A stretch of DNA of 64,000 nucleotides, from positions 6,453,155-6,517,154 of the forward strand of contig OZ022257.1 of NCBI GenBank assembly GCA_963978905.1, in the 5' to 3' direction. Positions 33,393 to 45,900 of the stretch are shown here, in pieces (the stretch's first letter is position 1; each line of letters begins with the position of its first letter). Made by a program: the position numbers and the translations under genes. Below the pieces are notes generated by a model. That model searched no databases, was not told where the DNA came from, and saw only the letters and a list, made by a program, of their open reading frames with translations. This DNA comes from Trichostrongylus colubriformis. Taxonomy: Eukaryota > Nematoda > Chromadorea > Rhabditida > Trichostrongylidae.

Positions 33393-33437
33393 AGGAACTT
33401 TAGCCGCCGTTGCTGTTCGAGAAAAGCGCCGGAAAAG

Positions 33438-33730
33438 ATCCGCGATCACTCTTCTTCATGACAACGCCAGCTCCCACATCGCGAAGTGTAGTCAGGCCAA
33501 GCTACAGGAGCTCGGCTGGGATGTGCTGCCCCACCCACCGTATTCTCCAGACATTGCCCCTTCTGACTATCACCCTTACTCATCTTCTAGAATCCTTCCC
33601 GGCCAAGAGCAAATTCGTTGATTATGACTTGCTTGCAAAGGCGATCGCTAACTTCTTCGACTCTCAGAACCCAGAGTTCTGGGAGGGGGTAATCAAGGAT
33701 CCACCTGTAGTGGCAGAGTGTTACCGATAA
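33438..33730 (+). pseudogene. Mariner transposase C-terminal relic
   Basis: TLLHDNASSHIAK, then QELGWDVLPHPPYSPDIAPS followed by DYH gives the second and third catalytic Asp with 34 residues between (DD34D). A frameshift near 33575 moves the tail into another frame (LESFPAKSKFVDYD, FFDSQNPEFWEG). The N-terminal half and both TIRs are absent or unrecognisable. The sequence differs from the intact mariner at 18105-19383 and belongs to another subfamily. Confidence 0.8.
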
Positions 33731-35799
33731 CAACGGTGAAAACGTTGTCGCCTACTTGTCCTTTGTTGGAAGAAATAATAATAAAATGATCAAAAAAATC
33801 CTACAAGACTTTTGGCGCGACCCAATATATTCAGTTAAGCGGGCAAGTTTAGTATTTTAGAAGTGGTAAACAAACTAACTGTATAGGTAATTGTAGATTC
33901 ATAAATGAAAACCATCATGTGTGGGGAGTCTGCAGCCTCGTACGACATTATAAATTCAAAATTTCAGGGATGGCATACTGTAATCCATGTAAGACCCTCG
34001 TAACTACATATTACCGTAATGGCACAAAATGTGCATAATTACTGGCGAAACATTTCGCATTACAATCGCATATTGCCGACCTTATCCACTTTTTTACTTC
34101 TTCTGCTTTTGCACAATGTCTTGCAAGTGATGCCATTTTCAAACTAAAATTTTTTTGATTTTAGTCTCGATTTACCTGTTATCAATACTTAGTTAGGTTA
34201 CGACATACTACTTCGAACGCCATTAACTTATAATTTTGTCGGGTTGATAATTTCTTGTAGCAGAAAGAAGAGAACGAACCACTATAGAGGAGGCAGATGT
34301 TTTTTTTCTTGGATGGTTTTATTGTACTACCGATTTTATTGTCCTATAACAAATGCGAATAAAATGGTTCAAAACTAACTCGACAGGCTACAATTTTATG
34401 GAAACTTCACAAAAAAACTGTGAGAAACCCTATTTCCGCCTTTGACTTTCTGTTGAAGTTTTTTGTTGTGGAACGTCCTTTCTTCGATTTCTGTCCACCT
34501 AATTATAGCCTATTCAGTCTGCATAGATGTATATGTAAGTCGGAGGAAAATGGGCACTAAACGAAGCGTTTCTATCCCTCATTTCAATGGCAGCCATTTT
34601 CTGTATATTGCCTTCTTCTCGTTTCTTTCACTGACATCTTATATCTACGTGAAATCTGTCAACTGTCGTCTGACACAGTCCCCATAAAAAAGGGCTAAAA
34701 AGTCTTGGTGTTTTTGACAGTTTTGCCTATATTTATTCTATTCTAAAAGGGGCCTGGGAGTGATTTCAAGGCGTCTGGTACCAGGCTTCGAAAAAATGAT
34801 GCTTGTGGTGAGCATGCAGTGATGCGGCGACGCGAGTATAAATGGACCAAACAGCATCCACTTCGTCTGAAACTCGGTCGTAGAATAGAAGGGAAATGAA
34901 GCTCTAAAATTTCTAGAAAAAGCCAAAAAAAAAATGAACGATCAGTTTTGATGGATTTCTGGACGGTGCGTCACGATCAATCTTAAGTCAGTAGATCTAT
35001 AAAATAAGTGGCAGGGCCAGTCAATGTTCAAGCAACCACTTTTAATCAGTACCTTCCGTTACATTTAAAATAACAAGAAGTAAACTAAACTTACCTGCCT
35101 TATGCAGGATGTGAACAATATATCGAGTTAGTGGAAAGTCTCAGTTTTCTTCCTTAGAGCCACATCTGTTTTCTGTTTTTGCCTGTTAATTTGTTTACTT
35201 TCCGATGTTTGTTAGTGGGTGGAAACAGGAAGACTGATAGTGTACATATTATGCGGAACCTAGAAGTGTAATTAGTCAATATCAAAAATAAATATTATCT
35301 TCCGCCCAGTGGCTATCGCGAACATGAAAAAATATAGTGGGAATATCTTTGAAATTGTTGCAATGCGAATCAGTTCTTCTTAAGTTTGCAAAATTATCTA
35401 GAGGCTTCGTTCATGGAACGGCAAATTCGTACTAAAGTGGGTGTGTTCAGGTCAAAGTGGCGTAGCAAAAAAGACTACCAAAAAACGCGTCCTAAATGTC
35501 ATATACATGACAATACGTGCTAACTTTCGAGCGCTTCTCTTTAAAGCGTAGGCAAATTTGTCGCTAATGCTATTTTAAACTATTTAGACCGAATTTCTCG
35601 TGTTTTTTGTCTGTTGCTTGTGAGCTCGATCGAATTAAGGTGGCCATACTCAAAGGCGCGGACAGCTGCATACGGGCTACCTCAGATAACAGCAGCAGGA
35701 GTGAATGTGGTTGGACAAAACCTCCATCAAAAACAGTTACATGGGTAATTCGAGCCGGAATTGGAAAGATCGTCAAATATTGGGGTGGAGGTGCAATGG
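33731..35799. other. Intergenic, nothing recognised
   Basis: AT-rich, no supported gene or repeat boundary. Confidence 0.35.
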
Positions 35800-36010
35800 T
35801 ACGAAAAGGAAGAAAAACGGAGTGAAACGGTGAATAACACGAGGACTAAAACCCTCTTCTCTTTGTATTCTTAGGAGGGGTGTATTGAGCCGAAAAAAAG
35901 GGGAGACTGTGACAAGTGACCGCTGTTGAGGAAGAAGGCTTCTATAAAGCCCGGAGTGACCCAGTATGATAGTTATCATACCCATATTACCCCTGTCACT
36001 GTCTCTGAAT
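35800..36010 (+). repeat. Interspersed repeat R10, copy 1
   Basis: Shares an ordered set of short blocks with 62425-62705: AAAACGGARTGAAACGGT, GGCTCGGG/GAGCCGAAAAAA-type sequence and TTACCCCTGTCACTGTCT. The relation is weak but colinear. Confidence 0.35.
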
Positions 36011-36879
36011 AATAAGAATAAAATGGGCTATACATATGCTTTATTTTTTGCTTTCTTTCAATATTCCTGACAGTCTCTCTGTGGGATTTTTCTTGTCCAC
36101 TCTGAACTCCCTCAGCTCAGCGTCGACTTTTCGTAACCTAACTCCCCCTCCAGTGTTTATATAAGACCCGGTCCGACCCTCACGGGATTCACTGAGCCTT
36201 TATCAGATACAAGAGCACTACTCTGTGTACATCATGCTTACATTTACCCCGCCAAGTAACTACTGCAAACATGAATTTCCTTCAGCAGCGGTTGCAGCCC
36301 TAATATTGCTGGAAGTTTCAGTAAAGCCCACGCCTCCTTTCCATCCGACGCCTTCTTCCAACATTGTATCTCTGGACTGCTTGTATCTGAAAAGGACGCA
36401 AAGTCCATCATTTCTACACTCATTCCTCATCGAATATGGCTACTGTAACCGGTTACTGTATCTTACAGTATTCCTATCCAATTTCCACAGTATCTCTTAC
36501 ATTTTTTTAACCACCACTTCCGTAACTACGTGGCGTGTTTGCGTTTCGATGCGTCTTTTCGCTTCTTCTAAATGATTCAGTTTTCACGATGGTATCTCTC
36601 ACCATTTGTTGACAACTGGGTCTCTGTTTGGCTACCGTAACCTTTGTTAATCGGGGATTGATATTCTCTGTGCATTCGCCCATTGAAAAATCGTTTACGT
36701 TGCTTATTTTGCTTACTTTCTACTTCTTATATTACCGTAATCCATTTTATTTTTTATGTAACCCGTTCAAGGTCTACTGTACTCTACCGTATCCTCCTGA
36801 TTCCCACCAAGAAATATTGATTATCCCAGGTCCGATGATAATGCGATTATCTGAATGACTTCACTAAGCGGTAACGACG
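36011..36879 (+). other. Region upstream of the ammonium transporter
   Basis: Likely to hold the promoter and 5' UTR of the gene that starts at 36880. A TATATAA string (36158-36164) is the only core-promoter-like element seen, and it lies ~720 bases upstream of the ATG, so its role is uncertain. CCGTAA/ACTGTA words recur between 36440 and 36800. No spliced-leader acceptor can be proven. Confidence 0.3.
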
Positions 36880-36931
36880 ATGGCCGATTCGACGATACAC
36901 ACACTCAACGCATCTGTTATGCAGATTGTCC
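36880..36931 (+). CDS. amt: amt exon 1 (start codon)
   Basis: ATG at 36880; ends phase 1 before GTGAGT. It encodes a hydrophilic N terminus (MADSTIHTLNASV). An ATG at 36926 that reads through into exon 2 is the alternative start. Confidence 0.65.
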
Positions 36932-39900
36932 GTGAGTATTGATCATGATCACTACCGCCCAATCAATCAATTGCAATCGATAGTGCGATTTTTTCCAGAA
37001 ATTCATCACTACGCTTCGGGTGTGAACTCGTCTGAAATCGATAAACTCTATCAAGATGATGCTGTATGGATTGTTACCAGCAGTTTCATTATTTTCACTA
37101 TGCACTCAGGTTTGTGAGAAATCAATAAGCGATTAAGTGTTGCTGCAGCTTCATCTCCCATTCCACTGTAATCAATACATTGAGCATTGAGCTCCCGGTC
37201 GAACCTAGCCATTTCGTATGTCGTTTGCAATGTAATATTTTGGCTTTGGACGCGCGCGGTTGCGAAGCGATTTCGCTATGGTGCACAGAGAACATGATTT
37301 TTATTTATAACCGCGAATATCTTTTACCTATGCTCTCTTTTAACATTATTCTATCATTATCCCTTCAATATTATCATATTTCTCAACCGTATGACACTAA
37401 GGAACACGAAACGCGTATGAAGTTGCTGTAGCCGCATCGCGACCGCACGCATCACAACCCGCCCTGTTGATTGGCGGCCAAACGCATAATTTCGCTCATC
37501 TGAATTACATTTTTCACGCTCTCATGAATATTTGCGTTTCAGTGCTGACGCGACACTCAATTCTTACGTTGCCTTTTTATTTTTGATTCCTTTTTTCGTT
37601 TTTTTTTTGTGCTATTCTCCTTGACTGCATCTCTTGCTCGCTCCGCTATCGAAGTTCACACAGTTCATTTTTCTTGAGTTGATTTCTCTTCAAAGAGCAA
37701 CTAACCAACGGTGACTCAATTGCTTCTCGCCAATCTCATTACTACATATTGCAGCAGGCATAACGAATAATAATATCATGGCCTCTGTAGCTAACATATG
37801 AATCGGGGATTCAACTGAGGCGATCGATAGTACCTGTTTGAAAGACCACATCTGCTCTCACGTCAATAGAATACCTACAAAAATCAAAAGCTGCGTTTTT
37901 AGCCGTCGATATTGGCGCACAGGCGCATTGGCGCTTGTGCCCTCCGGCGCGTAAGCCTCTACGTAGTCGCTGAAACCGCGCACGAAACAACCCATGGCGT
38001 GCGCGCGTAGTAACGCACAATAAGGGTGTGTACCGTTACGTCTAAATGTCGCGCGGTCGCCCGCGGCGAGTGCGAGTTGCTCCATCGCGTGCAATTGCGT
38101 ACACGCCCTTCACGCGCCAATTAATTATCTCCCGAATAGTATTTCGCGATTTGATATGAAACTACAAACAATACTCAAGAACGTTCATAGTAATCAAAGA
38201 ATACGAAAACGGAAACCAAAAAGCAGCTACTTCTTTGAAGATACCGTATAGTACTAGATCATGGCGTCTTGAGCGGGACTGCGCACCGACCGTGGCAAGT
38301 CGTAGATGGCGCCGCAAGTGCGAAGCCGCAACGCGATTTTCGAACGTAACGGTGCGTACGCGCCCATAACGTCGAAAAGGCGTGGTGGCTTAATCGATGA
38401 GCATCTTCAACTACACTCGCCGATGCACCGATGCGCCAATTACGATGGCTATGAACACGGCCTAACATCTCTCATCCTTTCACAGCTGTCCTTCACCCTA
38501 AGCCTCTCGGCGCGGGAGGACAGGTGGTGGCACTGCCACTCTCATGATGCTGGGATCAATGTACGTCCACGTTAATCAAGCCTTCCACTCCTCCGGGGTC
38601 GGTGAAATGGTGTCAGAATTGTCTGAGAGATAGAGGCCCTAACTTTTATATCGACGGGCCTCCGTAATTTATTGTCTAGGCCACATTGCATTCACTTGCC
38701 ACCACGATTCTAAATGGGAGTGGGATGCGCGGCGTATCCCGCAGAAGGGACTGATTAATGCAAAAATCTTTATTCTTTGAATTTCAACCTCTTAACATTT
38801 CAAGGATATCGGGGATGTGCAGCCGGGTCCCAACCACTTATTACCAAGGACTTTTGTAAGTATTTTCATCATTTAATAAGTAGAGAAATTGTATGAAAAC
38901 CTTATTGGTTGAGCGCATTTTGTTGTTCAAAATTGAATTAAAATTTGGTGATGTTGAAAGGGCTGTCAGGCCCCTTGACACCAGAATCCTCGGACTGGTT
39001 TACACAAATTCGATTTCAAGTTCGCGCGTAAAAGCTGTCCATTTTTCTGTATTCGTCTGCACTCTCTCCATAATGCTCACTCACTAGCTACCAGTCCAGT
39101 CTTTGGCTTCCCAAAAAGTCCTCACCACTGGTTCTTATGTAGATCCCGGACTCACATCCGTCAGCGCTCTTAGCGATTGAGTAAAGGCAGAGAAGGCGCA
39201 GTCATGTTACCCCGTATCCCTACTTCTACTACTGTTCTTGCCCGTCTTCCCTCTAACCGATTGGTAGAGACGCCGGTCATGGGGTTTGGAACACGGCACT
39301 CTCAAGTGTCGAGGAGAATGGCCGTTTCAGTACGACCCACTTCCTTACGGGTATCAATTACGACCCCCCCTTCTTTTGACCTCTGCAATACCAGTAATTG
39401 TTACCGGATTGTATAGTTGCGATGTACATATTTTATTGCTATGTTTCTTACCTAAGGCAAAATTATATTTTTCACATTTCCTCATACGAGTTCGCTGTGA
39501 AAATCTTGCTTCTCTTCTTCTTTTCAATGAAAGTTTAGATTCTAGCGCCGACCCGCTCCTCTCCGAGCAGTACGACCCCTCTGACGGGAAATCCCCGAAT
39601 CCTAGTGTACCCTGGTTTGGGAACACCTCAATGTGCACAAGCAAGGATTGTGCTGCTTCGTCACCGACTTACTTCTTGGATTATTCTTATTCTTGGCGCG
39701 CGGAAATCTTGGCAGTTGCAGTCACCCGTGGGCAATTCCTTGGAATCCCATAGGAACTACCCTTCAGAATTGATGAGTATTTACACATCATTCAGAAGAA
39801 ACTGTTGTCACTAAAACTTGTCAACTCGTCAGTCTGCATGCCGGAAGGATTGCCACCCATACAGAGTCCCTCAAGTCTCAGTCAATAGTAGTTGTTAGAT

Positions 39901-42900
39901 CTAGAGATAAGAACTGATACCTTTGAGGGATCAATGATTGACATTTTCCCTGCGAAGATAGACGTGCATCACATTCGTTTTTTTTACCTTCCGGAATTTG
40001 TGCGAGGTGAAATGTCATCGCTTGAACTTGTATGAGAAAAATTACCTCAATTTTTCCATAAAAGCTGGGCCTACATTACCCTCGTTTTTTCGCTGTCCCC
40101 ATCAACTTGTCAGTCACCGCTTATGGCACCGGAGAAAGCCGTTAGTAATGCACACTCAGTAAACCGTAGGATACCGTTGGATAGGATAAGTGGAATACCC
40201 AGTCCCACAAAATCCCCCAGAATTACTATTTTAGCAGCACACACATTTCACAAAGTTACACATTTTAGCAACATTTTACCTACTTGTATGACCTCCTTAA
40301 GGAATAATCAGCGTCTTAACAAGCATATGCGAGTGGTCAAAAATTGAATGTATTGTCACACCCACTAGTAACGGAGCAGGGCACATAGGGGGAAAAAGAT
40401 ATAAAACATCAAGAAGAACGTTCTTACGGTAGTGCAACTTTCTCAAAATTAGGTCCTGTTTTGTGCTGAAGAATTGTCACCTGGCAACCCTACAAGTAGC
40501 CTTCATATGTGCTACAGACCGCGCTCTTGAGAGCACAGGACTGGGCGGGGGTAGGAGAGGAGAGACTTAATGGATCGGTAGGGTGATATTGCCGTAATTA
40601 TTACGGATTAACAATTTATCTACAATGTAATTAGTGCAAACCTACCAAATTATTATGGATTGGCACAAAATCTAAAACGATGACCGCAAAATTGGAAAAC
40701 ATCGATTGGAAAAGATCAGATTCCCTGAACAACCGATAACTATCCCAAAATGATTATCATGCCTGCCCCACTCATCTCAAACAATACCGAAAGGATTAGG
40801 TGGTTATCCCTCAAACATTCTCTGGCTGAAAGAATTCTTTGATTCTCTCTTTAGCAAGTAGGATTTTCTTAAAGCCAAAACAAGTTGCGTGAGGTCCAAG
40901 AGCGGAACACCAATCGGGAACTATTGGCTCCTTGTAACTTTTCTGTGTCAGCAGCTATTCATGGCATTTTCATTGGGAACCCATCATAAATGAGAAAAAA
41001 GAGGTACAATTACTTTTCAGACATACTGGCTGAATGGTAACTGTACCTCATATTTTTTGAAATCTGTCTCCTCCGAAAGCATGGAAACATCAAAGCAACC
41101 ACGGTAGCATGGTATAGGCTCATAGCAGTATCATCGTGGAGAATCAAAATATCATCGCAGACTTGTTTTTGCCTTTACACCAATACATGGCGCATCCCAA
41201 GAAAGCACGAGGGCTGAACGGTATCTACTACAGCTTCACCTTCACGGTGGAGACCCTCTTTGAGCCGTTAGCGACGGACAGCTGGAACCGCATTGCAGCA
41301 CTGGCCAACGACCGGAAGCATCACCGAGTTCCGGTGATTGAAATAAAGAGTTCTGCGCGCATGAACATTGATTGTTTTCCAGGGGTTTTCCCCCTTTTCG
41401 TATCACTTTGCCCTGAACTTGTAAGCTAGTAGCACTTACTAGGCTCCAACAAAAATGGAAAGGATCTAAACCTCTAGGTTTAACAAGAGTCAAAAAAGAG
41501 CTGCGAATCAATGTGAAGTGAAGTATACACGTTATATGTCTGAGTGCTATTGAGCTATCCTTAGTATCCCTACTATATAAATGCTTCATGTGCCTGTCCC
41601 TCCGTCCTTCCGTCCCTTCCGCGCGTCTGTCACGAAATTAGGTTTTATACGAAAAACGACCTGTGGAGATGGGGACAAGTGTGGCATGGGTAGGGCATGG
41701 GATAAGAAGTAAAGAGCCCACATCGGCCAAGTTAAGCTCCGCCCACAGTGGGTGGGGCGTGCACCGAAAGGTTCCGTTTCCAGGCCGAAAATTGTTAATT
41801 GAGTTCGAATATGTCGCAGACGTGGGGAGAAGATGGATTTAGGTCAGGAATCAGTTTTGGAAGTCTTGAAAGAGGCTTGGGCACAGTGGCCGGAGCGGAT
41901 CCCGAATGGGCGTTCCGTACGACAAAAATTCATGACTTAGTTCCAGTGCAACCTTGAGATATGGAAAAACTGGTAGAAATGACCAATATCCAAGCTGTCT
42001 TGAGCACACTTGAAACGAGAGAACCCGCCCACAGTGGGCGGAGCGTGTGATTCACTCGTGTGGTTCACTGAGAAAATTACAATTTATTTCGAGAGTGATT
42101 TAGAGAAACAGAGAAAAGGAGGTGGTTGGTAATTTAATATTTACTCACTTAGATTTAATACTTTCTACAAAATATGTCTACCCATCCCATCATTCTTCAC
42201 TATTGAGGCCAGAAAAAATAGTAGGCGGGGACCGCACAAAACAGGCTGAATGATGTGGTAACGGGCCGAAGAAATTCATGAAAAAAGCAGTCCGATCGAC
42301 CCAATGACGCCCGTGATGTTACGCGCGCAGTAGTGTGCGCTAGCCCCTCTGGTGGTAAATATGCCGCTAAGAAGCTGAGTTAGGGTGAAAGGGGTCTCGG
42401 TAGTGAAATGGATTAGCACATATGGCCGGAAAGCATGGTGTGCAGGTTCGAGTCCAGTCTGACGTTTTTGCCAAAGTTTTTCCCCAAAAGTCAGCACTCT
42501 TGCAACGATATCTCTCATGAAGGCCGGTGGCGATAATCAGTAGCTGACAAAAGTTTAAAAAAAAACTCTGTGTTCGCTCAGTCTAAATATAAGTTTTTCA
42601 GGCTTTGGTCTGCTCGAATCGGGTAGCGTGTCAGCAAAAGATGAAGTGAATATCATGGTGAAAAACGTGGTTGATGTGGTGTTTGGCGGTCTAGCGTATT
42701 GGAGCCTTGGCTATGGTCTCAGTTATGGTGATTATGAGCCACTTCGCAACAGTTTCATAGGATTTGGACGATTTTTCTACGATCCAACCAGGTCAGTGAC
42801 ACTTCATTTGTGTACGGTGCTTCATTAGGCCGCTTCCATACTTTGCGCACCGACCCCGTCACGCGCGTGCCGGCGTCACGCGCGTGACGCCGGCACGCGC

Positions 42901-45900
42901 GTGACGGCGTCCATAGATAATGCGGTCCCAATCACACTACAGTATGGTGTTGTGGCCGATTCGAATCTTGGCGCTGTGCCAATAAGGTGATCGTGGCCGC
43001 TTCGTGTGTTGATCGTGGCCGCTTCGTGTATTGGCACAGCGCCAAGATTCGAATCGGCCACAACACCATACTGTAGTGTGATTGGGACCGCATTATCTAT
43101 GGACACCGTCACGCGCGTGACGCCGGCACGCGCGTGACGGCGTCGGTGCGCAAAGTATGGAAGCGGCCTTAGCGATCCACCCATGATCTGTACGATATCA
43201 GCTATGAGTATCTGAATTCAAACCACTGCATCCTCACTCGACCTGGCTATCTTTATTCACGACCTGAATAAATAATTAGAAAAATAGAGCACCATATATT
43301 CTCATGCTCACCCCATATCAGCCATCAAATCTTATATCTAGAATGGAAGAGGCGGTGGGATATTGATAGTTTATATGGGAACATTAATAAGTAATACACC
43401 GGTACCCACTGGTGTAAAACACTTGCACTATGATCAAGCAAACATTATATCAACAAACAAACATTGTATCAATAAATCATCGATTCAATTGCTTTAGCGG
43501 TGGTTATGTGCAGGAAGATGAAACACCCTCACTTACTAACATTTTTCTCACAAGAAACAAATTAAGAAAAATTTCAATAAACGACTTGAAAGGGTCTGAT
43601 TGTGTACTTCTCCGGATGCGATTTTGACTTGTGTCCATTCCTCTATCCAGTGACAGTAGGAAATAGCAACAGAAAAACAGGAGTAACAGGAAATAGCAAA
43701 CATGAGGAACTCATACTAGTGCACAGAAGGGCACATAAAGCGGATTGAACTCCAAAATTTCTAGAAATGATCTCAGCTTTACAGGGACGTGACGTCAGTT
43801 AACGAAGAAGGTTGGTCGTATGCTGCATTTCTTTTTCAGCTGAGCTTAGCCACAACCGCATCCACAATCGTATCCGGTGAGCTACGATCGCTTTCATCAA
43901 TTCTAATTACTTTTTAGCAGTATTTCGATTGAATAATGAAATTCCTCACTGTGCATTAACCCCTTCTTCAAGATACACCATGCGTTCGAGTTCTATTAAA
44001 ACAGTGGCTGGAGTAATGTGGGTAATGAGAACACCTGAAGTGTCACTTAAATGAAAGCCGGTGGTCCAGGAAGACCATATATGGCGAGATATCCAATAAA
44101 AAAAGTACTCCGGGGTTTGTAGAAGTCGTTTTTTCATCGGCTGTCAAATGTTTTAGTATGGCCCGCTCCTTTCGTTAGTGCGTCCCGCCCCTTTCGTTAG
44201 TGCGCCCCGCCCCTTCCAAAATCAGCAACGGGAAAGAGATTTCACTTTGGATTTTTGCCTATTTTTTCGGTTTTCTCTTCATTTTCATACTTGTGAGCAA
44301 CTCTACTTCCATATGCAACAATCCTTTCACGTTTTGCTCAAAATAGCGCTACCACTGTCTCCAAGCGTTATAGTAGCTTTTGAAATCTTGTGTAGATATG
44401 TAATTGTCACAAGTTGTTCCGCCAATGTACAGGTCAGTGTTTTGTTCCACCAGTAGAGACTGTACTTCTAAGTTGATTCTGAGAGAATCGGGAGGGGTCC
44501 GAAACAAGAAGAAGATGCAAAGAAATGAGCATTTTGTCACGAACACTGAAGGATACAAGTGATAATCGGTGAAAAAACCAGGAATCAAAAGCGCGACGCT
44601 GCGGTGTGTTTTCGCATCCCATTCGCATCAACACACTGACTTTCCGAGTTGTCCTCTGTAGGAGACGGGCAGCGGGCCAACGTTAATTGTAGCACCTGAC
44701 TCCCGGCAGTGGAGTGGCCATTCCTAACTATTATACATTAGCACTCATGTAAGTACATCTAGAAACAATATAAGAAAGAACAAAGTAAAAAGTAAAAGTA
44801 ATGAACAACTCTATAATAAAAACATCTTCTCTTGGCGCTATGCCTAGGCATCAAATTGGCGAGTTTGTGCAATGGCGGCCCCTCAAACTCGTCCGAGCTA
44901 CGTCTGTTCTACCTTAGGTAGAACAGAGGTAGCTGGACGAGTCTAAACATGCCGCATTAATCATGCACCGAAGCAAAACGATTTACTAATGTCCTTTTGA
45001 GGTAATTTCAAAAAAAGACAAAGTGGCTCGTTTTGCCTCCACTATGAAGAACCACTATGCCATCGTCAGCACCAGGTGCTCATCAGTGAGTGTTGTGCTA
45101 CGAGGGTAAAGGAATAGAGAACTCAATATTTACAACCCTACAAGCAGTGAAAGTTTCACACTGACTTACGCGGAAATTGATTGGTGGTTTGATCCGTAGA
45201 CCATAAGAATGGCAGCGGCACTTATCCTTGATTGATTGAGCGTATACGTAGACTAAATTCATTTTAGTTCTATTCACTCTTTTTTTCTTACCCATTCTCC
45301 TCAGCTATTTTCGGCAAGTTGTTCTAAGTTTCTGCTGATTTGAGAGCCCAGATGAACGCGTCTAAAACAAAACCTGTCACTTGCCTATCCACACACATTC
45401 GCTTGTTGAATGGTCTTGCAACTGACTGCAAACCCATCGTTCATAAATATCTACTTAGTAGCTTACTTTTTCGTTATTTATCGAATTTTTTATTTGTTTA
45501 CTGACGGTATTTATTGCTTGCTTGTGCTGCGGCGTTTGGGCAGGGAGAAGATATTAAAAAAGCAACAAATCTGCCTTGCAAATAGAACTGGATTGTTACG
45601 ACAGCCAAGGCTGTGTTGGTGTAGTGACAAATGGCGCTGCTCTCACTCGCCTCGTCAGGGGATCATATCCGATGCATGTTCGCCCAGGTCAAGATTGCCT
45701 TCCGTCCTACGGGATCGATCAAACATACTAGTCCGGGTGGACTGAAGGGCTGCATGGAATGTTTCCTGGTCCTCGTTTTATGGGCCAAATTATTTTTGAC
45801 AAGGGAAGGTCAGTAGGTTACGCAGGCCAGTCCCAGAGAGGTACACACGCGTCTTGAGACGATAAACTCAAGTTTGGTCTCCGAATTCGCGGAACTTCCC

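Noticed and set aside
36225..36575. 116-codon frame upstream of amt as a coding exon
   Set aside because: Low-complexity, Ser/Thr/Leu-rich translation without motifs. More likely promoter or 5' UTR sequence.
41136..41429. 97-codon open frame in amt intron 2 as an additional gene or exon
   Set aside because: No family motif, and its inclusion would break the phase match between exons 2 and 3.
42399..42480. Functional tRNA gene
   Set aside because: The B box is perfect, but the acceptor stem does not pair and the anticodon arm is irregular.
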